A DNA stretch of 64,000 bases from Candidatus Eiseniibacteriota bacterium (GCA_024276995.1 JAJRWB010000080.1:90800-154799); one strand, 5' to 3'. Positions 34,620-44,796 are shown, counted from the stretch's first letter. Made by a program: numbers and translations. Notes: generated from the letters alone by a model not told the origin.

Positions 34620-36332
34620 ATGACTCGGAGCCACCTTCAGGCTGTAATCCCGATTGTGACGGCGTGCGTCATTCTTGCCGCCGGGTGCGGAGACGACAAG
34701 AAAATCGTCGAGGTCGCCGCCACGTCGCCGATCGAGGTGGACGTGGTCGTCTCCTCCGATTCGATCGATACCGGGGTGAAAGTGACCGTCCAGGCGGTCG
34801 CCACGGTGACCGGATCGGAATCGAAACTGGACAACCTGGCCTACCACTGGGTGGCCACGGGTGGGGCGTTCGCCGACGCCGACGTCGACAGCACCGTCTG
34901 GACCGCCCCGGACAGCAGCTCTCTCTATACATTAAGTGTAACCGTTACCGATGGAGAGGTGGTGGGCATCGGCACGGCGGACATCCAGGTGGGCGAATAT
35001 GTTCCCGCCGACAGCCCGTTCTACAGGGGGGCGTCGTACTGTTCCCTGTGCCACTCCCAGGACGAGGGCGACTTGGACCAGTATCTCGCATGGTCGCAAA
35101 GCGCCCATGCCGGCGCGATCGGCGCCCTCGAGGAGATCGGCCAGGAAGAGAATAGTTACTGTCTCGGCTGCCATACCGTGGGATCGGAAGGGCTGAATGC
35201 GGATGCGAACGCCGACAACGGCGGCTACGATGAAACCGCCGTCGATCGCCTAGCCGGTGTTCAATGTGAAAACTGCCATGGTCCTGCGAGCGATCATCCC
35301 GGAACGGACGGCGCGCTCGGCTCGGTGGAAATCAGCTTTGCGGCGGATCTGTGCGGCGCATGCCATACCGGCGAACACCATCCCACCTTCGACGAATGGG
35401 AGCAGTCGGCGCACAGCGGTACGGTGGAAGGATATGCCCAGCAATCGACATCGTGCGCCAAGTGCCACAACGGCTACACATCGGTGGAGTATCTCGACTC
35501 CGACGATCCCGACAACTTCGCCGACCCCGAAGAGGTTCCCTCGGAAGAACTCGCCGTGACGTGTGTCGTCTGTCACGACCCCCATGGAAACGACAACCCG
35601 GCCATGCTCCGAAACGCATCGGTCAACGATGCGGTTCTCCCCAACGCCGTGTATGTCGAATCGGCCGGCGCGGGGAGACTCTGCATGGCGTGCCATAACG
35701 GGCGTCGCACCGAGGAGGATGTGGCCGAACAGCTCTCCGGCGGATCGTCCCATTTCGGCCCTCACCACGGTGTGCAGGGCGACATGCTCGCCGGTGTGAA
35801 CGCGTACGAAGAGATCGACACGACGTTCACCTTCGCCTCGAGCAAGCATATTCTCGTGGAAGATGCGTGCGTCACGTGCCATACCCATCCCCACGAAGGG
35901 GACTTGGAGAACGGGATCGCCAACTTCACCGGCCACTCGTTCGCCCCCACGGTGGAGGCGTGCGAACCGTGCCATGGGACGCTCACCGATTTCACCGACG
36001 TGGTCGCCAAAGAGGACTTCGACGGCGACGGCGATGTGGAAGGAGTGCAAGACGAGGTGCAGGGATTGATGGATCTGCTCGAGGAGACGATCACCGATCT
36101 CGATCCTTCCACGCAGGCCGATTTCGAGGCGGATTTCGAAGGGGCGATCGGCGACACGGCGATCAGCACCCTCGCCCAGCGCAAAGCAGGCTACAACTGG
36201 GCGTTCGTCGCGTTCGACGGGTCGAAGGGCGTCCACAACACGACCTACGCCGTACAGTTGCTGCAGCAGAGCATCGAGTCTCTCGACACGGGGAAGCTGG
36301 CGAAGGCTTATATGCTCATCGACGGGAAGTAG
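34620..36332 (+). CDS. nine-haem cytochrome c lipoprotein with N-terminal Ig/PKD-like domain
   Basis: A protein of 570 residues. ILAAGCGDD is a lipobox. Residues ~40-130 form an Ig/PKD-like beta domain (YHWVATGGAFADADVDST, LYTLSVTVTDGE), common on cell-surface proteins. Nine CXXCH motifs follow: CSLCH, CLGCH, CENCH, CGACH, CAKCH, CVVCH, CMACH, CVTCH, CEPCH, with additional His residues for bis-His ligation. The last ~120 residues are haem-free and acidic (FDGDGDVEGVQDEVQ resembles a calcium-binding or dockerin-like loop). Likely an outer-membrane or surface cytochrome feeding or receiving electrons through the barrel encoded next. ATG 34620 preceded by GGAGGAAGGATC. Confidence 0.85.
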   Translation: MTRSHLQAVIPIVTACVILAAGCGDDKKIVEVAATSPIEVDVVVSSDSIDTGVKVTVQAVATVTGSESKLDNLAYHWVATGGAFADADVDSTVWTAPDSSSLYTLSVTVTDGEVVGIGTADIQVGEYVPADSPFYRGASYCSLCHSQDEGDLDQYLAWSQSAHAGAIGALEEIGQEENSYCLGCHTVGSEGLNADANADNGGYDETAVDRLAGVQCENCHGPASDHPGTDGALGSVEISFAADLCGACHTGEHHPTFDEWEQSAHSGTVEGYAQQSTSCAKCHNGYTSVEYLDSDDPDNFADPEEVPSEELAVTCVVCHDPHGNDNPAMLRNASVNDAVLPNAVYVESAGAGRLCMACHNGRRTEEDVAEQLSGGSSHFGPHHGVQGDMLAGVNAYEEIDTTFTFASSKHILVEDACVTCHTHPHEGDLENGIANFTGHSFAPTVEACEPCHGTLTDFTDVVAKEDFDGDGDVEGVQDEVQGLMDLLEETITDLDPSTQADFEADFEGAIGDTAISTLAQRKAGYNWAFVAFDGSKGVHNTTYAVQLLQQSIESLDTGKLAKAYMLIDGK

Positions 36333-36378
36333 GCGATGCGCTCGGCGCGGCGGTTCGATGCCGCCGGGAGATAAGGTA

Positions 36379-37710
36379 ATGCGAAACACCCTCCCGAATG
36401 GAGTCCGCCCGGTGCACAGGGTCGGACGGCTCTTCCTCCCGGCGGTGCTTTCCCTCCTCGTTCCGGTCGTGAGCCGGGCCGATGCCCCGCCCGCGAACGA
36501 CCTGTCGTGGTGGCTCCGGCTTCGCTCGACGGGATACGCCTTCCAGACGGTCGACCCGTCGAATTCCGGGACAGACCGCTTCGGTGCGTACCAGGGCGTG
36601 GAGGGGGGGGTGAGGGGACTCGCCCGGGGGCGGGTCACCCTTCGCGTCTCCGGCAGGCTCGCCGATGATTTTCGTCTTTCGGAAAGAATCACCGATCGCG
36701 CCCGGCTCTACTCGGCCTACATCGATGCCGCCCTCCCCGGGCATACCCGCGCGCGGCTCGGGAGGCAGTTCGTGCAGCAGGAGGCGACCGGACTCACCCT
36801 GGACGGCCTCTTCCTCGGTGTCCGCAAGGGCCGCCGATGGGAAGGTTCGATCTGGGGAGGTGTGCGCGCCCCGCTCATTACGGAATACCGCGACAGGACG
36901 GGCGATTTCGGTGAAGATCCCGCCGTCGGGATCCGACTCGTCGCGCGGGGTGGGCGTGGGGCGAGAATCGCCCTCGGTTACGCCTACCGGGAGCGCGACG
37001 GCATCGTGTCGTCGAGGCCTATCGGGGCGGGTGTCTGGTGGACCCCCTTGAAAAGCGTACGGGCGACGGGGCGCGCCGCCTACGATCTCGCCCGTGAAGT
37101 GTGGGATCGCGCCGAGTTCCGCGTCCGCTGGAAGCCGGTGCGCACCGGCATCGCACTGGCGGCGCAATACGTCGACCGGAGCAATCGCGCCGACGCCGCC
37201 TCCTGGTTCTCTCGCTTCACCGGCGTGGAGCGCTCGCGCCTCGGTAGGGTGACGGCGCGCTACGACCGGAAGGACCGGTTCGGGGGCGAGATCGAGTACT
37301 CCGGCGCCTTCGTCGGTGAACGGACCTCCACGCGGCTCGGCGGGGCGCTCATCGTGCCGGGCGGCAGGGTCGGCTATTCCGCCAGGCTCGGCGACGCCGG
37401 CGAAGAAAGCTCGGTGTACGGCGATTTCTCGATCGATCCGCTCCGGTGGCTTCGCCTGGCCGGTGGGGCGAGGATCAGCACGTATGCCCTCTTCGAAGAC
37501 GCGCCGTCCGACGAGGAGCGGGACCTGACCACCGCGTGGGCACGGGTACGACTCGTCCCCGCGCGGGGAAGCGCTCTCACCGTGGAGGCGCAGAGAGTGG
37601 AAAACCCGGCCTACTCGGAGGACTACCGGTTCCTCGTCGGTCTCGACTTGACCGCCGGGGGCGGCGATCTTCCCTCGGGTTGGAACCGGAGGGGAGGTGT
37701 GGCCCGATGA
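36379..37710 (+). CDS. outer-membrane beta-barrel protein, candidate cytochrome conduit porin
   Basis: A protein of 443 residues with a signal peptide (LFLPAVLSLLVPVVSRADA). The whole mature sequence is alternating hydrophobic/polar strands with periodic aromatic and glycine residues (for example WWLRLRSTGYAFQT, RARLGRQFVQQE, ARIALGYAYRE), typical of porin-like barrels. No MtrB/PioB signature can be asserted, but it is flanked by multihaem cytochromes and overlaps the next one by 4 bp, the gene order of porin-cytochrome complexes. It would sheath a periplasmic cytochrome through the outer membrane. ATG 36379 is chosen over 36358 for GGGAGATAAGG. Confidence 0.75.
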   Translation: MRNTLPNGVRPVHRVGRLFLPAVLSLLVPVVSRADAPPANDLSWWLRLRSTGYAFQTVDPSNSGTDRFGAYQGVEGGVRGLARGRVTLRVSGRLADDFRLSERITDRARLYSAYIDAALPGHTRARLGRQFVQQEATGLTLDGLFLGVRKGRRWEGSIWGGVRAPLITEYRDRTGDFGEDPAVGIRLVARGGRGARIALGYAYRERDGIVSSRPIGAGVWWTPLKSVRATGRAAYDLAREVWDRAEFRVRWKPVRTGIALAAQYVDRSNRADAASWFSRFTGVERSRLGRVTARYDRKDRFGGEIEYSGAFVGERTSTRLGGALIVPGGRVGYSARLGDAGEESSVYGDFSIDPLRWLRLAGGARISTYALFEDAPSDEERDLTTAWARVRLVPARGSALTVEAQRVENPAYSEDYRFLVGLDLTAGGGDLPSGWNRRGGVAR

Positions 37711-38591
37711 ACGGGAAACTTCCCGCCCTCCCGATCGTACCGTTCCTCCTCATTGCAGGGATGACGTTTGCCGACACGGACGGCGCCGGCCCTCTTCCCC
37801 CGGTTCACGGTATCCATTTCGAAATGGAAGTGTCGTGCGAGACATGCCACGAAGGGGCGCTCACCTCTCTTTCAGGTGTCGATCGACTTCTTCCCCGAAA
37901 GGATGTCTGCGCCGACTGTCACGACGTGGACGATACCGGCGAATGCTCGATGTGCCATTCGGGTGTCGCACCGGCCCGGCCGCTCGAGGGGAAGAGCGCC
38001 AGCGCGGTGAACTTCCCCCACGCCGTGCACGTCGCCCGGGAAATGACGTGTGCCGGATGTCACGGCGGCACCGACGGTGCGGAGCCGTCGATCCCGTCGA
38101 TGGCCGCGTGCCGTTCGTGTCATGCCACCGTTTCGGGATTGGAAGGGTGCTCGTCGTGCCACGGGGAAGGGGAACGACTCGTCCCCGGCACCCACGACGC
38201 CGGCTGGCTCTGGTACCACGGCGCGGAATCGCGTTTCGACCAGAGCAGCTGTGACAACTGCCACACTCAGTCCGATTGCCAGAACTGTCACGCCGGCGAC
38301 AACGTGAGACCCCGCAGCCACAGGCTGAACTACGAATGGGATCACGCCCTCGACGCCAGGGGAAACGAGTTCGAGTGCTCGTCGTGTCATGGGGAGCCTT
38401 CGTTTTGCCGCTCGTGCCACCTGGAGAACAACGTGCTGCCGTCGGACCACTCCCGCGGCGATTGGCTCGTGCCGGGTGACGGCGGTCGACACGCCGAAGA
38501 GGGGCGTTTCGATCTCGAAAGCTGCATCGCCTGTCACGATACCGATGGGTCGATCCCGGTCTGCGCCCGGTGTCACGGGGAAGGGGAATGA
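37707..38591 (+). CDS. twelve-haem periplasmic cytochrome c
   Basis: A protein of 294 residues with a cleavable signal (LPIVPFLLIAGMTFA). Twelve CXXCH motifs give about one haem per 22 mature residues: CETCH, CADCH, CSMCH, CAGCH, CRSCH, CSSCH, CDNCH, CQNCH, CSSCH, CRSCH, CIACH, CARCH. Many upstream His residues (for example IHFEMEVS, FPHAVHVA) can serve as distal ligands. The compact haem wire fits the MtrA/OmaB role inside the barrel. Translationally coupled on both sides (ATGA overlaps). Confidence 0.87.
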   Translation: MNGKLPALPIVPFLLIAGMTFADTDGAGPLPPVHGIHFEMEVSCETCHEGALTSLSGVDRLLPRKDVCADCHDVDDTGECSMCHSGVAPARPLEGKSASAVNFPHAVHVAREMTCAGCHGGTDGAEPSIPSMAACRSCHATVSGLEGCSSCHGEGERLVPGTHDAGWLWYHGAESRFDQSSCDNCHTQSDCQNCHAGDNVRPRSHRLNYEWDHALDARGNEFECSSCHGEPSFCRSCHLENNVLPSDHSRGDWLVPGDGGRHAEEGRFDLESCIACHDTDGSIPVCARCHGEGE

Positions 38592-39193
38592 TGAGGAAGC
38601 GAACCGTATCCGTCTCTCGGTCGTTTACGCCGATCTCCGGGGGATCCTGGGCGGGCGCGGCAATCTTTCTTCTCCTCGCGCTCGCCGGTTGCTCCGAGAG
38701 GAATCTCCCCACCGAAGTGGAGAGTCACGGCAGTGACTGGAACAAGATCTCCTCGTCCGATTTTCACGGGAACCGGGTCGTTCTCTTCGGGCCGGATGGG
38801 TGCGAGGCGTGTCACGGTGGCGACTGGCGCGGGCGTGGCGAGGCACCGAGCTGTTACGAGTGCCACGAAGGACCGGGCGGACATCCGAGCCGGTGGATGG
38901 ACGAATCGTCCACCAGGTTCCACGGCAAGGCGGTCGAACAGAGCGGTCCGTCGCCCTGCGCCGCATGTCATGGCGACGACTTCAGGGGCGGTTGGAGCGG
39001 CGTGTCTTGCGATACGTGTCACGGCTCCGGTCCGAGCGGTCATCCCGACGGCTGGGTCGACGTGAATTCTCCGGCGTTTCACGGCATCGAGGTCGAAGGC
39101 GGCGGGATCGACGACTGTACGAGATGCCACGGATCGACCCTCGCCGGCGGAACGAGCGGCGTCGGTTGCGGAGATTGCCACCCGGGGTTCTGA
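38588..39193 (+). CDS. six-haem cytochrome c lipoprotein
   Basis: A protein of 201 residues. LLALAGCSE is a lipobox. Six motifs: CEACH, CYECH, CAACH, CDTCH, CTRCH, CGDCH. The sequence shows three internal repeats of about 55 residues, each opening with a [S/P]xxFHG block (SSSDFHGNR, SSTRFHGKA, NSPAFHGIE) and carrying two haems. Likely the exterior or periplasmic partner of the conduit. Ends the run of overlapping cytochrome genes. Confidence 0.85.
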   Translation: MMRKRTVSVSRSFTPISGGSWAGAAIFLLLALAGCSERNLPTEVESHGSDWNKISSSDFHGNRVVLFGPDGCEACHGGDWRGRGEAPSCYECHEGPGGHPSRWMDESSTRFHGKAVEQSGPSPCAACHGDDFRGGWSGVSCDTCHGSGPSGHPDGWVDVNSPAFHGIEVEGGGIDDCTRCHGSTLAGGTSGVGCGDCHPGF

Positions 39194-39229
39194 AGGCCGG
39201 CACAGGGTGGAGCTGCAGGGGGGCGCCCT

Positions 39230-40784
<1,555 letters not shown>

Positions 40785-40792
<8 letters not shown>

Positions 40793-42122
40793 GCCGAAGG
40801 GTGCGACGATTCTCGTGGCCGACGACGAGCAGGTGATCCGGGAGTCGCTTTGCGCGTTCCTATCGAGAGAAGGGTACGCCTGCCGCACGGCCGCAACGGG
40901 CGACGAGGCGATCGCCCTATTCGACGAAGATCCGTTCGACATCGTGATCACCGATATCCGCATGCCGGGCGCCACCGGGATCGAGGTGATGCGTCACGTG
41001 AGAGAGAAGGCGGCGGATACGATCGTGCTGCTCATCACCGCGCACGCGTCGCTCGAGACGGCGATCGAGGCGGTGCGCGAGGGAGCGAGCGACTACCTCT
41101 CGAAGCCGATCCGTTTCGAAAGCGTCGTCATCCGTGTGAGGAGCCTTCTCAAGTTGAGGGATCTGGAATGGGAGAACCGGGTTCTCCGTCTCGAGAGCCG
41201 CCGCGTAAGGCGTCCTCCGGAGATTCTCGGGGAGAGCGGCGCCATCGAGGAAGTTCGCGTGGCGGCGGGGCGGTTTGGTGGGGCGGCGGGAAACGTGCTG
41301 ATCGAGGGGGAGAGCGGAAGTGGCAAGGAACTGGTCGCCCGAGCGATCCACCGCGCGTCGGCGCACCGCTCGGGGGCCTTCCTGCCGGTGAATTGCGGTT
41401 CGATCCCCGACACCCTTCTCGAGTCGGAACTGTTCGGCCATACGAAAGGGGCGTTCACCGACGCGTCCGCCGACAAGCCGGGTCTCTTCCATGAGGCGAG
41501 GGGGGGGACGCTCTTTCTCGATGAAGTGGCGGAGCTTCCCTTGGCGGTGCAGTCGAAACTCTTACGGGCGATCGAGACGAAGGCGGTGCGCCCCCTCGGG
41601 GCGACCCGCGAAATGCCGGTTGACGCGCGCATCGTGGCGGCCACGAACCGCAATCTGAAAAGCGAGGTGGACGAGGGACGGTTCCGGGAGGACCTCTATT
41701 TCCGTTTGAATGTTCTTCATATCTTCGTTCCTCCCTTGCGGGAGAGGGTGGCGGACATCCCGGTGCTCGTGAATCACTTCATCGAGCTGTTCGGGAAGGA
41801 GATCCGCTCCGCCGCCACCGGTATTTCGCCCGCGGCGATGCGCCTCCTGCAGTCGTATGAATGGCGCGGCAACGTGAGGGAGTTGCAGAACGTTCTCCAG
41901 AGGGCGCTGATCACCTCGACGCGGCCGGTGATCGATTCGGCGCTGATCGGCTCGCTCCTCGGCGGCGCCGACGCCCCCCCCAGAGACCTGAGAAAGGCGA
42001 TCCGGCAGTACGAATCGGCTCACATCCGCCGCGTACTCGAGGAGATGGGCGGCGACAAGCCTTCCGCCGCCGAGGCTCTCGGCATCAGCCTCGCTTCGCT
42101 CTACGCGAAGCTGAAGGAGTGA
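40785..42122 (+). CDS. NtrC-family response regulator (receiver, AAA+, Fis-type HTH) with GAFTDA variant
   Basis: A protein of 445 residues. Receiver: VADDEQVI acidic pair, VITDIRMPG phospho-Asp, ITAHASLE and YLSKPIRF Lys. AAA+: Walker A GESGSGKE, Walker B GTLFLDEV, arginine-finger region EDLYFRLNVL. The sigma54-contact loop reads KGAFTDAS instead of GAFTGA. The HTH near the C-terminus is KPSAAEALGISLASLYAKLK. It should activate promoters, classically with sigma54. Two identical-plan palindromes lie 28-75 bp after its stop. Confidence 0.9.
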
Positions 42123-42149
42123 CCCGGCGAGCGGCGAGGCCGCCCATTG

Positions 42150-42165
42150 TTCCAAGGCGCTGGAA
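42150..42165. promoter_or_regulatory. palindromic operator TTCCA-N6-TGGAA, copy 1
   Basis: TTCCA (42150-42154), spacer AGGCGC, TGGAA (42161-42165). It has the same arm sequence and spacer length as copy 2, 32 bp away centre to centre (about three helical turns), in the gap before the orphan receiver and 8-haem cytochrome genes. Fits upstream activating sites for a dimeric Fis-type regulator such as the adjacent NtrC-family protein. Confidence 0.55.
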
Positions 42166-42181
42166 TCGTGGAAGCCCCTTT

Positions 42182-42197
42182 TTCCAGAACTTTGGAA
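42182..42197. promoter_or_regulatory. palindromic operator TTCCA-N6-TGGAA, copy 2
   Basis: TTCCA (42182-42186), spacer GAACTT, TGGAA (42193-42197). Second copy of the palindrome. The distance to the GTG at 42361 (about 165 bp) suits enhancer-type sites. No convincing sigma54 -24/-12 element is seen downstream: TTGCA at 42285-42289 has GG one base too far upstream. Confidence 0.55.
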
Positions 42198-42360
42198 TTC
42201 GAACGATCCGGAATGTCATAACTCGACGTATTTCAATCTAATACGATTTCCGGGATTCTTCTGTTTCCGGTCCGGATCCTGCTATTGCACTCCCGTGCAG
42301 TTGTGTGGAGACGCAAGTATTGGAGTGGGTAACAGATTTACCTGAGGTAGAGACGGGAAA

Positions 42361-42753
42361 GTGCCGAAGATGATCTTAGTAGAGTCGGATAGCGGAGTAT
42401 CGGATTGTGTAATCCGGTACTTTCACGACCGATTCGAAGTGGTCCGCAGCAAGTCGCTCGTCGACGCACTCTCTCTCATCGAGCGGGAGGGCGCCGACGT
42501 TCTCCTCGCCGATCTTTCCGCCGAACCGGAAAGAGACGCGGAGCGGATCGGAAAAGTGAGAGAGGATCATCCCCGGCTGAAAGTGGTTCTCACCTACCTG
42601 GCCACCCCGGAGGGGAAGGTTTGGGATGGGGATTCTACGGCGTTCGCCGACTTGGTCGTGCGGAAACCGTACAGGGTTTCGGATCTGGGCCGAATGATAG
42701 CTGCCCTCGACGCCGGGTCGTCCGGTCGAGGGGGCGAAACAGACGGAGGTTGA
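42361..42753 (+). CDS. stand-alone receiver-domain protein
   Basis: A protein of 130 residues, essentially one CheY-like domain: ILVESDSGVSD (acidic pocket), DVLLADLSAE (phospho-Asp), VVLTYLATP (Thr) and VVRKPYRV (Lys-Pro). No output domain. It lies 3 nt before the 8-haem cytochrome gene and downstream of the twin palindromes, so it is probably transcribed with the cytochrome under the haem-sensing system and may act as a phosphate sink or an intermediate for another kinase. Start GTG 42361 (or ATG 42370). Confidence 0.8.
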   Translation: MPKMILVESDSGVSDCVIRYFHDRFEVVRSKSLVDALSLIEREGADVLLADLSAEPERDAERIGKVREDHPRLKVVLTYLATPEGKVWDGDSTAFADLVVRKPYRVSDLGRMIAALDAGSSGRGGETDGG

Positions 42754-42756
42754 GTC

Positions 42757-43926
42757 ATGAAGAAATGGTTGGCATTCCTGGCTGCGGTCCTTCTTGTGGG
42801 ATTCGTGTCGGGATGCGGCGACGACGGGGACAACCCGGCGGACACGGATCAGACTCCCGATCCAGCATATGTCGGGTCCGCGGTCTGCATCGACTGCCAC
42901 AAGGATCTCGATCCGGATCTTGTGGAAGCGTATCTGGAATCGGGGCACCCGTACAAGCTGAACAAGGTGGTCGACGGCCAGCAGCCCGACTATCCGTTCA
43001 CTCCTGATTTCAACCCGCCCGCCGGCTTCAGCTGGGAGGACGTGACATACGTTATCGGCGGCTATCACTGGAAAGCGCGCTGGCTCGACTCGTAAGGCTA
43101 CATTATCACCGGCACGGACGTGCAGTGGAACTTCCTCGTTCCCGATGGGGGAGGTTGGGTCGACTACCACGCTTCCGACTCGCTCGGCACCAAGCCGTAC
43201 GACTGCGGCAAGTGCCATACCACCGGCTGGCAGACACTCGACGAAAACGGCGGCGTACACCAGGATTCTCTTCCCGGCATGGCGGGCACCTTCTCCGAGC
43301 CCGGGATCACGTGCGAGGAGTGCCACGGCATGGGAGCGGTTCACGCATACACCCAGAAAGCCGCGGACATCCAGATCGATGATTCCGCCGAATTGTGCGG
43401 CCGGTGCCATACCCGCGATTCCCAGCGGCGGATTGAGGCGAGCGGCGGATACGTCCGTCACCACGAGCAGTATGACGAGTACCTGACGACGAAGCACAGG
43501 GAGGAAGGGCACACGTGTCTCACGTGCCACAGCCCCCACGCCAGCTCGACGAATGACGATATCGCCAAGGGAGATGGCGTGACCAAGACGTGTGAAAGCT
43601 GTCATTCGGAAGAGGCCGCGACGATCAAGCACAATGCCGTCCCGGAATGTGTCGATTGTCACATGGCGAACACGACGAAATCGGGCGCGGCGTACACCGA
43701 GTACAAGGGTGACATCTCGGGCCACATGTGGAAGATCAACACGGACCCGGTCACGAAGGACAGCATGTGGTACGAGGAGGACGGCAAGACCTTCGCGAAA
43801 GGTTTCATCACCCTCGATTTCGCGTGTTACGGCTGTCACAGCGACGAGAACAGCGTGGGCGGCACCCTCGGGCACTCGATGGATATCGATTCGCTCTCTT
43901 CCTATGCGAAGGGAATGCATGACTGA
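42757..43926 (+). CDS. eight-haem cytochrome c lipoprotein, interrupted by in-frame TAA
   Basis: The gene has a lipobox (GFVSGCGDD) and eight CXXCH motifs: CIDCH, CGKCH, CEECH, CGRCH, CLTCH, CESCH, CVDCH, CYGCH. A TAA at 43093-43095 (codon 113) separates the first haem from the rest, but translation in the same frame continues with GYIITGTDVQWNFLVPDGGG directly after WKARWLDS; the joined sequence reads like one conserved family block. TAA is one change from AAA, CAA or GAA. The haem ligands and the remainder are intact. If the stop is real only a one-haem fragment is made. GGAGG precedes ATG 42757. Terminator hairpins follow the gene. Confidence 0.82.
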
Positions 43927-43937
43927 TTCGGACCGAT

Positions 43938-43976
43938 CCGGCCCGGGCGGCGCGATCCGCCGCCCGGCCGGTTTCT
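43938..43976 (+). terminator. Rho-independent terminator after the 8-haem cytochrome gene
   Basis: A 13-bp GC stem (arms 43938-43951 and 43959-43971, one bulged C) with a 7-nt loop is followed by TTTCTC. It starts 11 nt after the stop codon. Confidence 0.75.
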
Positions 43977-43984
43977 CACCTTCA

Positions 43985-44027
43985 GGAAAGCGCCGGGGAC
44001 CCGCTACGGGCGTCTCCGGCGCTTTCC
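43985..44027. terminator. second long hairpin, possibly bidirectional terminator
   Basis: GGAAAGCGCCGG (43985-43996) pairs perfectly with CCGGCGCTTTCC (44016-44027); inner pairing CCG/CGG is also possible. The A and T tracts lie inside the stem, as in bidirectional terminators. It isolates the TetR gene from upstream transcription. Confidence 0.55.
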
Positions 44028-44060
44028 CCGAGTTACTCGACGGAAAGGATCGCCGGCGCC

Positions 44061-44066
44061 TTGACA
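44061..44066 (+). promoter_or_regulatory. consensus -35 TTGACA of the tetR promoter
   Basis: A perfect TTGACA lies 64 nt before the TetR ATG. The best -10 at 18 bp spacing is the weak GATTGT (44085-44090), immediately next to the palindrome at 44093, so the repressor would block polymerase. Confidence 0.4.
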
Positions 44067-44092
44067 GCGACACGGGAATCGCGAGATTGTAG

Positions 44093-44110
44093 TTAGTAAT
44101 TGCTTACTCA
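44093..44110. promoter_or_regulatory. TetR-type operator TTAGTAA-N4-TTACTCA
   Basis: An imperfect palindrome with a perfect AGTAA/TTACT core and 4-nt spacer. It is positioned over the expected transcription start of the tetR-family gene 21 nt downstream, as for autoregulated TetR repressors. Confidence 0.5.
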
Positions 44111-44130
44111 TTCGCGAGGCGGGGGCGATC

Positions 44131-44796
44131 ATGAAGGGGACGAAAATAGAGGTGGGCAGGATGGGCGGACCGGGAAGAGCCGGCAGACTCACCGGTAGTG
44201 AGCGCCGGCGCCAAATCGTGCGGGTCGCGGCTTCTCTCTTCGCCGAGAAGGGGTTTGTCGCCACCACCACGAGAGAGCTCGCCGCCGCGTGCGGTGTGAG
44301 TGAGGCGGTGATCTACAAGCATTTCAGCGGCAAGGAGGAGCTTTTCGAAACTGTTCTCCGGCAGAAGATGGCGGAGGTGGATGTCTCGCCGTATCTCGAG
44401 TCCCTCCCTTCCGACATCTCCCTTCTCGACGCGTTCCGGGCGGTGGCGGGCCGGATCCTTGATATCGGACTCGGCGACCCGTTGATCCAAAAACTCCTCC
44501 TCGCGGCGACGATCGCCGGCAGCCCGGAGGCGCAGAAGCTCTATCTCAGCTGGCGGCAGCCGTTTACCGATTTTCTCGAAAAACGGATTCGACGGGGGAT
44601 CGATCAGGGCGAGGTGCGGCCCGTCGACCCGGTGCTCACGGCCAGGGCGTTCATCGGCCTGGTGAACGACTGCGTTCTGAACTGCAATCTTTACGAGCGT
44701 TTCGGTTTCGGCGACTTCAACAAGGAGAACTCGATTTCGAATAATGTGCCGATTTTCGTGCGCGGCATCGCGGTGGATGGGAAGATCGGTTCGTGA
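44131..44796 (+). CDS. TetR/AcrR-family transcriptional regulator
   Basis: A protein of 221 residues. The N-terminal HTH domain is clear: RRRQIVRVAASLFAEKGFVATTTRELAAACGVSEAVIYKHFSGKEELF. The ligand domain (about residues 75-215) has no recognisable specificity. It stands alone between two cytochrome clusters; the palindrome upstream suggests autoregulation and perhaps control of the cytochrome operon starting at 44978. GAGGCGGGGG precedes ATG 44131. Confidence 0.87.
   Translation: MKGTKIEVGRMGGPGRAGRLTGSERRRQIVRVAASLFAEKGFVATTTRELAAACGVSEAVIYKHFSGKEELFETVLRQKMAEVDVSPYLESLPSDISLLDAFRAVAGRILDIGLGDPLIQKLLLAATIAGSPEAQKLYLSWRQPFTDFLEKRIRRGIDQGEVRPVDPVLTARAFIGLVNDCVLNCNLYERFGFGDFNKENSISNNVPIFVRGIAVDGKIGS

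Noticed and set aside
42274-42289. Possible sigma54 promoter (GG...TTGCA) before the orphan receiver gene
   Set aside because: The GG to GC spacing is 11 rather than the strict 10, and the -24 half (CCGGATC) matches poorly.
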